Origin: Dactylis glomerata
Lineage: Eukaryota; Streptophyta; Magnoliopsida; Poales; Poaceae
NCBI GenBank assembly: GCA_007115705.1
Contig: QXEO01002102.1
Span: forward strand, 2,064,509-2,128,508
Direction of reading: 5' to 3'
DNA: 64,000 bases
A program made the translations under genes and the position numbers. The first letter of the stretch is position 1; every line of letters starts with the position of its first letter. The notes beneath the pieces were generated by a model that had not been told where the DNA came from, did no database searches, and was given only the letters and a program-made list of their open reading frames with translations. Shown here one piece after another: positions 32,001 through 43,631 of this stretch.

Positions 32001-32513
32001 AGCTTCAACGCCAAGCTCGAAGCCTGCGGCAAAAAATGGTTAGACAACCTCCAATCCATCTTGTGGCCCATCAGGACTACCGCCACCAAACCCACTGGAG
32101 AAACCCCCTTCTTCCTGGTCTATGGGGCGGAGGCTGTTCTTCCCACCGACGTCAAGTTCGGATCGCCAAGAGTGCTCGCCTTCGACGAAATTCGCCAAGA
32201 GGACCTCATCAAGGATCGTCTCCTCCTGCTCGAAGAAGCTCGGTGCCAAGCCGCGCTCCGCGCCGCGAGATACCAGCAAGGACTACGCCGTTACCATAGC
32301 CGCCATATTCGAGCAAGGACTCTGGAGGTCGGCGACCTGGTGCTGAGGAGAATACTCTCTCGCCAGGGCCTGCACAAGCTATCTCCAATGTGGGAAGGAC
32401 CCTTCAAGGTGACGCACATCGCCAGGCCAGGCTCAGCGCGGCTGGAAACCGCAGAAGGCGTGCCGGTGGGGAACCCGTGGAACATAGCTCATCTGCGAAA
32501 GTTCTACCCTTAG
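29083..32513 (+). pseudogene. I pol: RT, RNase H, archaeal-type RNase H, integrase
   Basis: One reading frame from about 29083 to 32513, interrupted by TAG 29496, TGA 30240 and TGA 31521. RT contains CVDFTSLNKACPKDPYPLP and AYVDDIVVKT (catalytic YVDD at 29661-29672). The connecting RNase H part (YFVSTVLRDARERYTMQQK, VVTDRPLETIL) is followed by a second RNase H (MHFDGAFNLPGAGAG, NNIAEYEGLLAGL, KGDSQLVVN) with catalytic Asp 30717, Glu 30843 and Asp 30915. The integrase has its Cys/His box (CEACQFHAKQ) and D-D-35-E: Asp 31674 (GLDILGPF), Asp 31851 (ITDNGSQF) and Glu 31959 (GQAERAN). The three stops occupy codons where a single base change from a sense codon is enough. Confidence 0.9.
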
Positions 32514-33669
32514 GTTCCTCACGAGGAGAAAAAGACCGTTTTCACGGCACTTGTATCAGCTCAACCTGCTCTCAAGCACTGATATTAAGTTAAAGCGCAA
32601 TATAGCGCCTCTGCTTCGGCATGACATCAAAATGGCATGAAGTCCATTTATTTTCTGTTGTACTCCACGCGGAAGGGGGCTAGGCACGGTGTCTATGATG
32701 GGGCCTTCGCCCGGAAAACAGCGAGCCCGAAAAACCCGAAGGGAATGAGCTCTGGTCGGGGGCGACGGCCCTGTTATCGATCACCTCTAAATACCCATGG
32801 TGCTTAGTTCCTCGCGAAGTACATCGGAAAATAAAAAATCTTCGAGTAAAAGTCCAAGGTGTGCCCCAAGGCACCCGCTAAGGACCTACCCCTCGTGAGC
32901 AACCCTCACGAGGAGGCAAGAATGCGTCGATGCGACAAGCATCCGCAGGAAGATTCCCTCTATCGAGGAAGGCCTAACGTGGCAGGATTATTGAAGACCA
33001 AGGCCGCTCCGATCATCTTGCGAAGGAGACGCAGATCCGGAGGTCCGCGCCAGGCCCTTCACCTCGTGAGCAACCCTTGCGAGGTGTCGACGGTCTCTGG
33101 GCTCTCTTAAGCGTCGACGTTTTCACGTCCGTGAGGGTCCAGCTTCCCTCAACGACGAGGAAGGCCCCGTGAATCGCCACGCGCGGCAATTTGCTCTTAG
33201 CTGCAGGCACAGATAGTGCCGCGCTCCTCCACGACGGAGAAGGTCCCTGTGCCGGTCACAGGGGCATCTTATTCGCCTTCTTTTTTCGTTTGTTTTATCG
33301 ACTTGTTTTTCCGTTTTCGGGGATTTGGGGTTTTTTTTTTCTTTTCCAACTCTTTCTTCAACTTCTTGTCTCAGGAATCGTCCAGTGTGTCATCGGCGCC
33401 GACCCCATCTCGAGCTCTAAGGCGAAGGGAGGCCTCCCTTCGACGCCAACAGCTCATCAGGGCTCTCGAGCGTGCGAATGACCAGGACTATGAAGAGCGA
33501 TAAGAAGCGAAATGCAGGACAGCTAAAAAGCGGACTTCATTGATATAATCCTATCACAGGGAGGAGCAAAAGCATGGCGGGGCATACCCCGCCGGCGAGG
33601 ACTACACGACAAAAGAGGGGAGGAGACTAGCTCCCCTCCCCAGAAGACTACCGTGTCAGGGCCTCCTCT
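32514..33669 (+). other. I 3' non-coding region
   Basis: Contains repeated CTCGTGAG/CTCACGAG motifs (for example 32,519, 32,892-32,913 and 33,061-33,085) like the LTR hairpins, and a T-rich run near 33,330. I see no coding region. Confidence 0.6.
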
Positions 33670-34245
33670 TCACTGCGCCGCGGGCTGGGGGTAGGTGCGG
33701 CGGACGCCACTGGGGGTGAAGATCCGCACCGAGGCCTCCAGCGTCCCCAGCTTGAAGCGGAAGACGAGGTGGTCGCCGACGCGGAGGCGATGACCGAGGG
33801 CGAAGGCCCTCCAGCGGCCGGAGAGGACAGCGTTGCCGCCCACCCTGAGAAGGATGTCCACAGGCCAGAGGAGATCTGGCCTGCTCTGCTCCCCCAGGGC
33901 GATCTCCCCGGCGGCCGCGCCGGGGGCGTAAACCACCCACCGGACAGCGTCGGGCGGCCGAAGGGAGTTGAAGCCCGGGGCGTCGACGACGACGAGGAGC
34001 TCCAAGAAGCGGGACCCCGGGCCGGTGAGGGGTCCCAGAATCGCCGCCGCCAGATGGCGCGGAGTGGCAACCACTCCGTTCGCCGGCGGGGCCAGAGGAT
34101 CTGCAGCAGGGGAGGGGGGGCCCAGGGCGGCTTCCACCTCCCGGAGGACTCGGTCGATGCTCCCCGAGGCGTGGGGAGCAGGCGCCGCCGCCAGCGGCGA
34201 CGACGAGTTCAGAGCGCCTCCGCGCACGGGACCCCGGAGGGTCAT
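33670..34245 (-). CDS. Antisense ORF in element I with B3-like domain
   Basis: A minus-strand frame of 191 codons from ATG 34245 (open upstream to at least 34263). The second half reads like a plant B3 DNA-binding domain: an aliphatic WPVDILLRVGGNAVLSG strand pair, then WRAFALGHRLRVGDHLVFRF and VRIFTPSGVRR, i.e. the W..F...L..GD.L.F....V.IF..G pattern. The N-terminal half is Pro/Ala-rich (SPAADPLAPPANG). On the minus strand a TTAAATAG box lies at about 34,503-34,510, about 260 bases upstream of the ATG. It sits between pol and the 3' LTR, as extra antisense ORFs do in other Tat elements. The overlapping plus-strand frame 33769-34611 is probably a GC-rich shadow. The B3 call is pattern-based. 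Confidence 0.55.
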   Translation of the reverse strand: MTLRGPVRGGALNSSSPLAAAPAPHASGSIDRVLREVEAALGPPSPAADPLAPPANGVVATPRHLAAAILGPLTGPGSRFLELLVVVDAPGFNSLRPPDAVRWVVYAPGAAAGEIALGEQSRPDLLWPVDILLRVGGNAVLSGRWRAFALGHRLRVGDHLVFRFKLGTLEASVRIFTPSGVRRTYPQPAAQ

Positions 34246-34797
34246 GGCTCTAGAGGTCCCCAAGGCGGCGCGGCTCGCCTCGTCCTACCTCGGCGCGCCG
34301 ATGCGGAGGGGGCCGCCGGCGCCGGGCGTCCATCGGGCCGGGATCTTCACCTTGATCCCGCTGCCCGGGGGGCGTCCGCGGCGCTTTCCCCCGGAGCTTG
34401 GACCAGCGGCGGCGACGGAGGCGGAGGGGTCCATGACCTCAGGGGCGTGGAAGCAGAAATGGCACTGGAGGAAGGAGGTGAAGTGCCGGAGGTCTCGAGG
34501 AGGATCTATTTAAGGGGGGCGTCTGGCATCGATGCGTCAAATCCCTACGCGGGAATCGAAGCGTTGGCGCAGCGCTCCGCAGTCAAGCGACGCATCATTA
34601 TGATGGTTTGACGCCTCGGAGACTGCAGCGTCGCCCGCCGTTTCGTCTCGCTAGCTGCGGCTGCGCCATGCGTCCGCAGTCTCTGCCTCTTCACATGGTC
34701 CTCTGACCGCGCGGTTGACGCGTGCCATTGGAGGGCCCAGCAGCTTCGGGGGCCCCCGGCCCTTCGCTTCCTCAAGAGGGCGCGTTCGCGGGCCGGG
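34246..34797 (-). promoter_or_regulatory. Presumed 5' region of the antisense ORF in I
   Basis: GC-rich sequence with a minus-strand TATA-like TTAAATAG near 34,503-34,510. No other gene is supported between this ORF and the polypurine tract. Confidence 0.4.
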
Positions 34798-34811
34798 CTC
34801 CTGGGGGCTAC
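34798..34811 (+). other. I polypurine tract
   Basis: CTCCTGGGGGCTAC abuts the 3' LTR start TGTCGGTG. The GGGGCTAC core is shared with A and B. Confidence 0.7.
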
Positions 34812-35710
34812 TGTCGGTGTTCTGGATACCGGGGTACCCGGTCCACCTACTCCTGGGCCACGTCATCGGCCCATCTTCAGAATCAACGACCCAAGCTGCG
34901 GAGAAGACCCTCACGAGGAGGCGCCTCGTGAGGAGAACGACGACGGAAACTGCTAAGGACCAGAAGACCTCCTCACGAGCTCCTGCTGGTGAGGAGAGGA
35001 AGCACGCCCACGTCAGCTCGGCACGTTTGCGTGCAGAGCAAGAAGATAATGGGCAGAAGACCGCGTACCGCCCACGCTACCCCCGACAGGGAGGAGACCA
35101 ACTTTCGCTGTGCCTGCCCAAAGCGGCACAGTGGTTGTTGGCCACCCCCCTAAAAATAGCGTGGACGGTGCAGGGCACCAGAGGAAGACGTCAGCTTCCT
35201 CCATCCACTCCGGTGGACCAGCGCCACTACCCTACGAAGACTACGTCCACCGAAGAATAGAGTCTACAGCTGTCCTCCCTCCTTGGCCGTGTGTGGCAAC
35301 CCCTTCCCCAAGAAGATAAGGGGAAGGAGGACCTTGGCGCTATAAAAGGAGGGGGAGGCCACCCCTTAGAGGGGATCGGATCTTCATCTTCTTTAGGCTG
35401 CTAGCTGGGCACGCAGGTTCTTCAACCTCTGGCCGGCTAGAGCTTTGTAGCCAAGACCTTGTACTCCTCGCGAGGTGTCGCGTTGCAATACAAGAAGGCA
35501 GGAAGTAGGGGTTTTACCTCACCAAGAGGGCCCTGAACCTGGGTAAAGCTCGGTGTCTCTCTCTGCAGTGCGTAGTGCGTTCGACGACTCGAGGCTTCCG
35601 TCACCGTGCTTCGCTGCGATCCAAGATCTCACACGTTCAGCCCCTTGCGTTCGAATCTTTGGGTCCGTCGCGTGGTACCCCGTGTTCTTGCGACACGAAA
35701 TCCATCGACA
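34812..35710 (+). repeat. I 3' LTR
   Basis: 899 bp, nearly identical to 25612-26511, with the same TATA box (35,340-35,348) and U3 hairpin. It ends CCATCGACA followed by AACGA. Confidence 0.9.
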
Positions 35711-35715
35711 AACGA

Positions 35716-37644
35716 TCTCGGTCGCCATCACAAAGACATCACGGCAGCCCAAAACACGGAGGAACCCGAAGATCTAGATCTCCAAACGGAAAGCGCGACT
35801 ATGAAGACGACGAAAAGGAGATGGGAGCATCGTGCTTTACCTGCAGGGTTCGCACTACACCAGTACCCAAGGGGTTCAAACTACTTCATGATCAACAAAA
35901 GTACGACGGATCACAGGAACCACAATCATGGCTATCAGACTATCTACAAGCAGTACAAATATTGGGAGGAACCAAAGAAACAGCAATGCAAAGTTTGCAA
36001 CTACACCTCACCGGCGTAGCAAGGTCATGGTTGAGCAAACTAGAAAAAGAAACTATTGGAAGCTGGGAAGACCTCACGAAGCAATTCAGAAGCAACTTCA
36101 GGTCGACATACAAGCGACCAGCATCAATAGAAGAAGTCAAAGCATGTGTGCAACAACGCAACGAAACCTTACGGGCATACATACAAAGATGCAGTCTTAT
36201 CAAAAACTCAGCAGTTGAAGTTTCAGATGAAAGAGCAATAGACGCGTTTATAATTGGATTAAGGCGAAGAGACCTAGTCGAAGAGATGGGCAGAATTAAG
36301 CCGAAAACAGTGTCAGACCTCATGGACGTAGCAAACAGGTTTGTAGATGGAGAAGACGCATGCAACAACAAGCGGACACGATCACCAGAGGACGATAGAA
36401 GAAACAGATATGGAAGTCAAAGAAGACGATCACGCAATTACGACAACTACGGCTCCCACAGCCAAGTAGCCGCGGGATATAAGGACAACAGCTATCAAGG
36501 AAGTGATCGCAGAAGCTCGGGATATCGAAGCTACGGGAAAGAGGACTATAAAAAGTTTTCCACAAGAGAATCCAGAGAGTATAACCCGTCGCCAGAAGAC
36601 ATGCTAAACGGACCTTGTCATATACACTCAGCATTCGTTGATGGAAAGCGAGTATCCAGGCACGCAATGAAAGATTGCACAACATTCTTGAAGCTACAAG
36701 AGGCAGCATTAAGTAAGCAAACCGAAGCAAGGCGACAAGGATACGAAGGAAGCAACAAACCTCCCACAAATCAACAAGGGAACAATGGAGCCCCTCAAGG
36801 ACAAGACCAGCCAAACCAGGGACGCGATGACGACGAAGGGTACGTTCCATCTAAGGGACACATCACAGCAATGAAACAACCCGTGCCCAAGTCGAACAAA
36901 GAGGAAAAAAGCATTACCCGACAAGTCAATCTAGCAGTCACTTCACCTCCAGCTACAACAGAATATCTACACTGGTCAGAACAACCAATCGAGTTCAATA
37001 GGGAAGATCACCCTATAACAGTGCCTCGGCCGGAAAACGCGCCTTTGGTACTCAAAGCTCAAATCGGCGCATATGATGTCGACAGAATATTCATGGACGC
37101 GGGAAGTGGAATCAATTTGATATATGCGAAAACACTCAGAGCAATGCATATATCACTAGAGTTCCTGAAGCCAACAGACTGTTCCTTCCATGGGATCATA
37201 CCAGGAAGTGCCAATTATCCACTAGGTCGGATAGCACTCAATGTTTGCTTCGGCAACCGACAAAACTATAGAAGAGAAAAGCTAGACTTCGAGGTCATGG
37301 ACTGGCCATCTCAGTATCATGCGATCCTCGGGCGACCCGCGTTTTCGCGATTCATGGTAGCGCCTCACTATACGTATCTAGTACTCAAGATGCCAGGACC
37401 AAAGGGAATAATCACAGTGAAGGGAAGCTTCGAAGTCTCAGATCTCTGCGACAAGGAGTTCCACAAGATGGCGCAAAACTTTGGCATGATAGCCAACTAT
37501 GCAGAGAAGGTGAAAAGCACGACTACGGAAGGCGTCAAGCTACCCGAAGGACGTACCACAGAGCCAGAGATGAAGAAATCACGAGTAGAAGCATCAGGAG
37601 AAGACAAAGTTACAGAAGAAGAAGAGAAGGCCACGATGGTATAA
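35716..37644 (+). CDS. A gag-protease, main part (after insertion I)
   Basis: This continues the frame of 24637-25611 for about 642 codons to TAA 37642. The gag core reads GTKETAMQSLQLHL, SWLSKLEKETIGSWEDL, RSTYKRPASIEEVKACVQQ and IDAFIIGLRRRDLVEEMGR. A Cys/His box (CHIHS...HAMKDC) follows. Then comes a retropepsin domain with FMDAGSGINLIYAKTL (Asp-Ala-Gly at the active site) and HAILGRPAFSRF. A charged, Glu/Lys-rich tail ends the frame. No stops or shifts occur. Nothing resembling RT follows, so A needs polymerase and integrase from another element. An AATAAA at 37786-37791 could end the transcript. Confidence 0.85.
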   Translation, partial: SRSPSQRHHGSPKHGGTRRSRSPNGKRDYEDDEKEMGASCFTCRVRTTPVPKGFKLLHDQQKYDGSQEPQSWLSDYLQAVQILGGTKETAMQSLQLHLTGVARSWLSKLEKETIGSWEDLTKQFRSNFRSTYKRPASIEEVKACVQQRNETLRAYIQRCSLIKNSAVEVSDERAIDAFIIGLRRRDLVEEMGRIKPKTVSDLMDVANRFVDGEDACNNKRTRSPEDDRRNRYGSQRRRSRNYDNYGSHSQVAAGYKDNSYQGSDRRSSGYRSYGKEDYKKFSTRESREYNPSPEDMLNGPCHIHSAFVDGKRVSRHAMKDCTTFLKLQEAALSKQTEARRQGYEGSNKPPTNQQGNNGAPQGQDQPNQGRDDDEGYVPSKGHITAMKQPVPKSNKEEKSITRQVNLAVTSPPATTEYLHWSEQPIEFNREDHPITVPRPENAPLVLKAQIGAYDVDRIFMDAGSGINLIYAKTLRAMHISLEFLKPTDCSFHGIIPGSANYPLGRIALNVCFGNRQNYRREKLDFEVMDWPSQYHAILGRPAFSRFMVAPHYTYLVLKMPGPKGIITVKGSFEVSDLCDKEFHKMAQNFGMIANYAEKVKSTTTEGVKLPEGRTTEPEMKKSRVEASGEDKVTEEEEKATMV

Positions 37645-37938
37645 GCATCAAGAACAACAAAGTAGAGTAGAAGAATAAGGTTGTAAAAGCCACGAGTTAT
37701 ACCAGGGGCAATGCCCTCCAGATCCAGAACACAGGTCATAGGCCGGATCTCTTGGGTCATCCCATGTATCTTACATTACAAGTATAATAAAGACAAAACA
37801 TTCCTCATATTCGAGTTTACGAGTCTTTCAAAGGGAAAATGCGGCAAACGCACAAATCATACAAAAACGCTCTGAGAACAAATTTCAGACATACAGTCGC
37901 GAAATAAGAAACTCTCGCGTTCCACATATACACGAGTA
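37645..37938. other. A convergent 3' region
   Basis: About 290 bases between the stop of gag-protease and the stop of the antisense gene, shared with B (14518-14896). It includes AATAAA on the plus strand. Confidence 0.6.
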
Positions 37939-39201
37939 TTACAATAGCGGGTTATCAGAATCATCTACACCTAAAGGATCTAAATAGTGATACTCGCGGA
38001 AAAACGCGGCATCCGCTTGCAGCAGCCTAGCTATAATCCTTTGAGCAGGCTGCAAGGTATTCTCCACATGTACTCGCAGACTAGCTCCACCTGGAGCCAA
38101 ACTCAGGGACATAGAGCTATAATTAAGTCTTGGGTGCCACTTATGTATCCACCCAAGAGCAAAATTGGCACCTGCCACTAAGTTCAGTTCTATCAACCGA
38201 TGAATGCGCTGGCTGGATCTAAAAGTATCGAGAAGCAGTGGGAAACTTCCAGGCAGAGGATTGCGAGGAAGCATAACAGAATGCATAGTTATGAGAGCTC
38301 TTCGGCAACCATCAACTGACTCGCCGATATGCTGGGCGCGGTCCTGAAGCAATACAATAGCACTGCGGCGTCGAGGATCAGACCACAAAGTCTCAATACC
38401 AGCTGACATTTTTTCTAGAGCCGCATTTCGCTCGGTAACCCGACGATCTTCAGCAGCAAAATCCAAACAAGTGCCTAAGACGGTAAAGGATATCACAAAA
38501 CAGCAGTGGGACAAAAGGGGGAAAAAGAGAAGTCGCAAGGAATCTTACATCGCAACATCTCGCAGGCAGACTCGATAATGCCAAGGACAAAAGAGTTGCA
38601 TTCCTCATGATGCACAATCTTTGCCATCAGGCTAGACACCTTATCATCAAGAATAGATATCTGCTTCATCAAACCACAAGCTTTGCTAGCTTTGTCCACA
38701 TCCATCTGTGCTTGGCGCTTGGCCAAAGTCAAGTGAGTCTCAAGATCAGAAATCCTTGAAGAATATTCCGCGCATTGACAGCAGCGGCGAGGAGGCGACG
38801 AAACCTTAGAGCCGAACGCGCGGGCAGAAGAAGAAGCATGATCGCGACTCAAAGGATCACTGATGCGGATAGACTGAAAGTCAAAAGAAAAGAAAGGAGA
38901 AACATCTCAGAAGCTAGCACAACATATCATAGAAAAGAAGCATATTTACATAAATGCAAATCCTTTGACTAAGGTTCTCGGGTTGCATGCGACTAAAGGT
39001 TTTTACATTAAAAGTAGAAATTGAAAACTACAAAGAAGCCGAGTCTACGCCACCTCAGCATTTTGCTCCGTGGCAGAGGAAGTCATGGTAAATTCATCGC
39101 CAACAGTTGAAGGAGGCGCGGGCTCTTCCGTCGCTGGAGTTGGCACAGTAGAAGTCACGGAAGCCGCCGAAGGAGAAATAATTGATGCCGGGGCGGGCGC
39201 C
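37939..39201 (-). pseudogene. A antisense gene, exons 6 (end) to 8
   Basis: Minus-strand exons: the rest of exon 6 (39196-39054), exon 7 (38873-38549) and exon 8 (38474-37939, TAA). Exon 7 (325 bp) and exon 8 (536 bp) have exactly the lengths found in B, and their phases close. Exon 7 is helical (ISDLETHLTLAKRQAQMDV, SSLMAKIVHHEECNSF). Exon 8 contains LWSDPRRRSAIVLLQDRAQH, SVMLPRNPLPGSF and ANFALGWIHKWHPRLNY. If intron 6 is retained, translation ends at TAG 39045-39047. Element H sits inside exon 6, with duplicate GCGCC at 39197-39201. Confidence 0.75.
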
Positions 39202-40636
39202 TGATGTCTACGCACGCGTCTGTTCTTGTAGACAGTGTTGGGCCTCCAAGTGCAGAGGTTTGTAGAACAGTAGCAAGTTTCCCTTAAGTGGATCACCCAA
39301 GGTTTATCGAACTCAGGGAGGAAGAGGTCAAAGCTATCCCTCTCAAACAACCCTGCAATTACGATACAGAAAGTCTCTTGTGTCCCCAACACACCCAATA
39401 CACTTGTCAGATGTATAGGTGCACTAGTTCGGCGAAGAGATAGTGAAATACAAGCGGTAGTGATGATTATAAGTAGTAACTGTAATATGAAATAAGTATC
39501 GCTGCGAGCAAACATGTAACAAAACAGGAAGTAAATGGTGTGCAAAGCTTGGAAACAAGGCCTAGGGATCATACTTTCACTAGTGGACACACTCCCAACA
39601 AATATAACATAATTGAACCAATAGATACTATCATCAATATGCAACTCAAAACAATTCTCCAATGGAAAACATACACTAATCATGTGTAGGGCTATGAAGC
39701 ACTCCTCAAAGTCCGTATGTACCCAAACTAGATTGTCCCACACTATCACCGTGAACGTACTAGATGGTTCCAACAAACACCAACATTTCATAGAGACATT
39801 AACCAAAAAGATACACATGATGCACACACTAGTCACCTTTACACCATGATACGAGGTATCTCCGGAGAGTATAATAATAAGGCATAGGAGTAGCATAATG
39901 TCTGAATAATAACATCTACCAATTCAACTAGATACAAAGCTCACGATCACATAAAGATCACATCATGGGAGAGAAAGGTGAACCACATAGCTACCGGTAG
40001 AGCCCTCAGCCCCGGGGGAGAACTACTCCCTCCTCATCATAGGAGACAGCAAGATTGATGGAGATGGCGGTGAGGTCGATGGAGACGGTGGAGATGGTGA
40101 TGGAGACCGATGGAGATGGCTCTGGGGGCACTTCCCCGTCCCGGCAGGGTGCCGGAACAAAGACTTCTGTCCCCCGAAATTTGGCTTCGATGGCAGCAGC
40201 GCTGCGGAACTGTTCTGGAAATTTCGCCGCCTCTCCTAGGGTTTTCCGTCCCGAGGCTTTATATAGGCGAAGGGGCATCGTCAGGGGGATACCAGGGCCT
40301 CCTCACACATAGGGGGCGCGGCCAGGGGCTGGGCCACGCCACCCTAGTGTGAGGGAAGCCCCTAGCCCCCCTCCGGCTCTCGTTTGGTCCTCATCCTTCG
40401 TCCGGGAAAAATAAGACTTCTGGAACTTGTTTCGTCCAATTTCGAGAATATTTCCTGCGTAGCTTTTCTAAAACACAAAAACAGCAAAAAACAGGGAACT
40501 GGCACTGTGGCATCTTGTCAATAGGTTAGTTCCGGAAATCGCATAAAAACGCCACGAAGTGTAACGAAACACAAGGCAAATGGTGTAAAAACAAGCATGG
40601 ATCATCAAAAATTATAGATACGTTTGAGACGTATCA
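39202..40636 (-). repeat. H 3' LTR (left)
   Basis: The plus-strand reading runs TGATGTCTACG to ACGTATCA. The TATA motif CCTATATAAA on the minus strand lies at about 40,258-40,267. The long frame 39045-39896 joins the end of exon 6 to this LTR and is not a gene. Confidence 0.9.
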
Positions 40637-40650
40637 GCATCCCCAAGCTT
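40637..40650 (-). other. H polypurine tract
   Basis: AAGCTTGGGGATGC on the minus strand abuts the 3' LTR. Confidence 0.8.
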
Positions 40651-43631
40651 AACTCCTGCTCGTCCTTGAGTAGGTAAGTGATAACAAAAGAAATAATTTT
40701 TGAGGTGACATGCACCTACACAATCTTGATCATATATGTAAGCGTTGTGTGTTGGGATCAAAAGAACTTAAAAGATGGGCATGAAAGACATAATCTTGAT
40801 AGAAGAAACTTAGCAACCATGTTATAACATGAAAATGAACACAAACAAAAGATCATGAAAATGAAACAATGAAAGTCAAATGTGTGTTCAAATCATAAGG
40901 AAAAACATACAAATGGTTTTCAGCTTGTCCTTCATGGAGAGCAAAACATAAATGCATAGGACACCTTCAAGTTTAAGAGGGCGACTAGATACAAATAATT
41001 TAAGAACAAGTGAAACCAACAATATGAATCAATCAATGAAAACTTTGGGACAATGCACATTATACTTAGAATGACAACTATGCTCTCTTAATGGTGCATA
41101 AAGGTAGAAGGTGGTGACTCAACATAAAAGTAAAAGAAAGGCCCTTCGCAGAGGGAAGCAGTGATTAAACATGTGCTAGAGCTTTTCATTTGTAAAACAT
41201 AGAGATAAAAATTGGTTTTGAGAGGTGGTTGTCTTTGTCAACGACTGGCAATGGGGTTCTTACTATCTTCCATATAAAAATGAAGCAAGTTTTTGAGAGA
41301 GAGATTGGCACTTTTTGTGCTCTTTTATAAAGCTTGGCACTCCTCCCCACCTTTTTTCCTTTCTCAAACCATGGCTAACCGATTCCATCGGGTGCCCACG
41401 AACATTCACATACCATGGAGGAGTGCCTTTTTTCTTTCCTTTTTTTCTCTCTTTTTTTCTTTTTGGAATAAGACAATATGGAAGATAGCAAATCCAACCA
41501 CTACGTCCCCATGAGCTGAAAACAGTGTCACAAAATGAGAAGTATTTTGAAGGTTTTTTGAAAGGTAGCACATGAAAATTTACTTGGAATGGCTTGCAAA
41601 TACCATGCATAGGAATTTATAGTGGACACAATGGCAAACTTGGTTTTTGGGAGTATCCATAAACAAAAGATCACGATATCAACTCCATGATCCCGCAAGA
41701 TTCCCAACTTATTGCACATCGCGAGTATCCATAAACAAAAGATCACGATATCAACTAAAATGAAAGATAGTGCAATGTTGAAAGCTTGCCCCATGACGGC
41801 ATGGCTGGGCTAATTTCCAACTCACAACTTGCAAGCATAACAACTCAACATAAGAGAGCCACAATGTCAAAATTTTAAAGCGAGAAAAGTAAAGTGTGCC
41901 ATCAGGTTCGTGAGAGCTTTACTGACCAATTTTCTCATAACACCAAAAAGAGTTTAATTTGAAGGATAGATAACAGCAAGTCAAATGTACTTTGGAATAG
42001 CAAATTGCTAATAGGTATGTATGGTGGACACATTGGAACAACTTGGTTTTTAGGAGTTGGATGCACGAGTAGAGCTCATACTCAGTACAAAATGAGGGCT
42101 AGCAAAAGACTGGGAGCGACCAACTAAGAGAGCAATAACGGCCATAATCATGCATAGCGACAAAACATCATTGAAAGAAGCATAAAGTGTTATCACAAGT
42201 CAAAAACCAAATGATCATAGAGGCTATAGGCGACTTATTTTTGTAGTCAACATGGTGTAAGCATGTGCCAAGTCAACCCAAATAAAGCATCAAAGGAGAA
42301 AACCAAATAAATGCTTCCATATAATAAAAACAACGCATGATTTTTTCAAAGGCTCATTAAGCAATCTCAGTCATTTGAGACAAGTCATGCTACAGCAAAA
42401 CCACTAAGCATACTATCAAAAAGACATCAAGCATGACATGCAAAAGCCTAGGCCACAGTCTACACAAGCTCCTTCTTGTACCACTTTTTTTGCATAAAGC
42501 TTTTTCTCTTTCCCAACACCATTAAAACCTTTTTGAGGAAACTCTTTTGAGGAAAACCAACATATACCAGAGGTCCAAATACACCTTGATGAAAAGATAA
42601 AACAAGATTTGAACAAAAATCAAGGCAAAAAATGCAAGCTAAACGCAGTAGCAGAAAAAGAGAACACTCATTGAACGATAAGAGTGAAAGCTAGAGTGTT
42701 CTTGGCAAATGAAAAGCGAGTTCATCTCCTCCAAAAGAAACATGATGTGATCTAACCATTTATGACAGTAAACAAAACAAAAGAAAACTGAAAGCAAAAA
42801 CAACTAACGCTCCAAGAAAAACGCATAATGCATGAAGCAATAAAAATATAGTGTTTTGAAAGGTGACCTAATTTTTGCCGATGAAGAAGGGGTGCCTCGG
42901 GGGCATCCCCAAGCTTTGATGCTTGTACTTCTTGGATATTTCTTGGGGTGATGCATGGGCATCCCCAAGCTTGAGCTTTTGTCCATTCTTCATCTCATCT
43001 CATCATTCTCCAATCCCTACACTTGAAAACTTCCTTCATACAAAACTAAACACAATTCTATTAGCAACATTAGTGTAAGCATAGCATTGAATCAACCCTT
43101 TTTGCTTCAGGTTTCAACCTAAAACCACCACATATTAAGCATATACTACTGTAGCAACTTCCCCAAAAGTTTCGTGATCAAAAGAACTAAAAAAGAAAGC
43201 GATAAAGCGGCAAACACAAATATTGGCAGAAATCTGACAAAACAGAACAGCTGACAAAGGTCGAATTTTTAGAGGGTTTTCTGTTGCTCAAATCAAAAAG
43301 TGTTACACTAATGAAAGTTTGGATATAGCCTGGGGCATATGCACAAGAAATCGCAGGTCCAAAAGATATACAGAGAATTTTCACGAATTTTTACGGTGCA
43401 GCACCGAAAACTATTTCAGGACAGCAACATCCCCAAATCTTACCTCGCTCAAATTAGAGGCTTCTCTTGGCACAACAACGAAATAAAAAGGATAAGGAGA
43501 GGTTATTACAGTAGTAATAACTTCCAAGACTCAAATAAAAGAAAAAGTACTAGAAATAAAACATTGGGTTATCTCCCAAGAGTGCTTTTCTTTAACGCCT
43601 TTGAGCTAGGCGCAGTAATTTGCAAAGATGC
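40651..43631 (-). other. H interior, non-coding
   Basis: Collinear with the D and E interiors, with the hairpin/polypurine doublet at 42,902-42,969 (stem 42942-42969). The piece 41,170-41,700 with an A/T-rich centre is present in H but not in D at the corresponding place. No gene is supported. Confidence 0.7.

Larger units (their letters stand above)
25612..35710 (+). mobile_element. Element I: Tat-lineage gypsy element with gag-pol and antisense ORF (TSD AACGA)
   Basis: AACGA flanks it at 25607-25611 and 35711-35715. The LTRs are 900 bp (25612-26511) and 899 bp (34812-35710) and nearly identical. The interior encodes gag, protease, RT, two RNase H domains and integrase, then 2.3 kb holding an antisense ORF with a B3-like segment. 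The second, archaeal-type RNase H marks the Tat lineage (known for that lineage). Three frameshifts and four stops break the polyprotein. It is very GC-rich compared with the surrounding elements. Confidence 0.9.

Noticed and set aside
33769..34611. 280-codon plus-strand ORF opposite the B3-like frame
   Set aside because: Gly/Ala/Arg-rich shadow of the minus frame, with no recognisable pattern.
39045..39896. 283-codon minus-strand ORF
   Set aside because: It joins the tail of exon 6 to H's LTR. The junction is the insertion site at 39201/39202, and most of the frame is LTR also read at 44872-45567.
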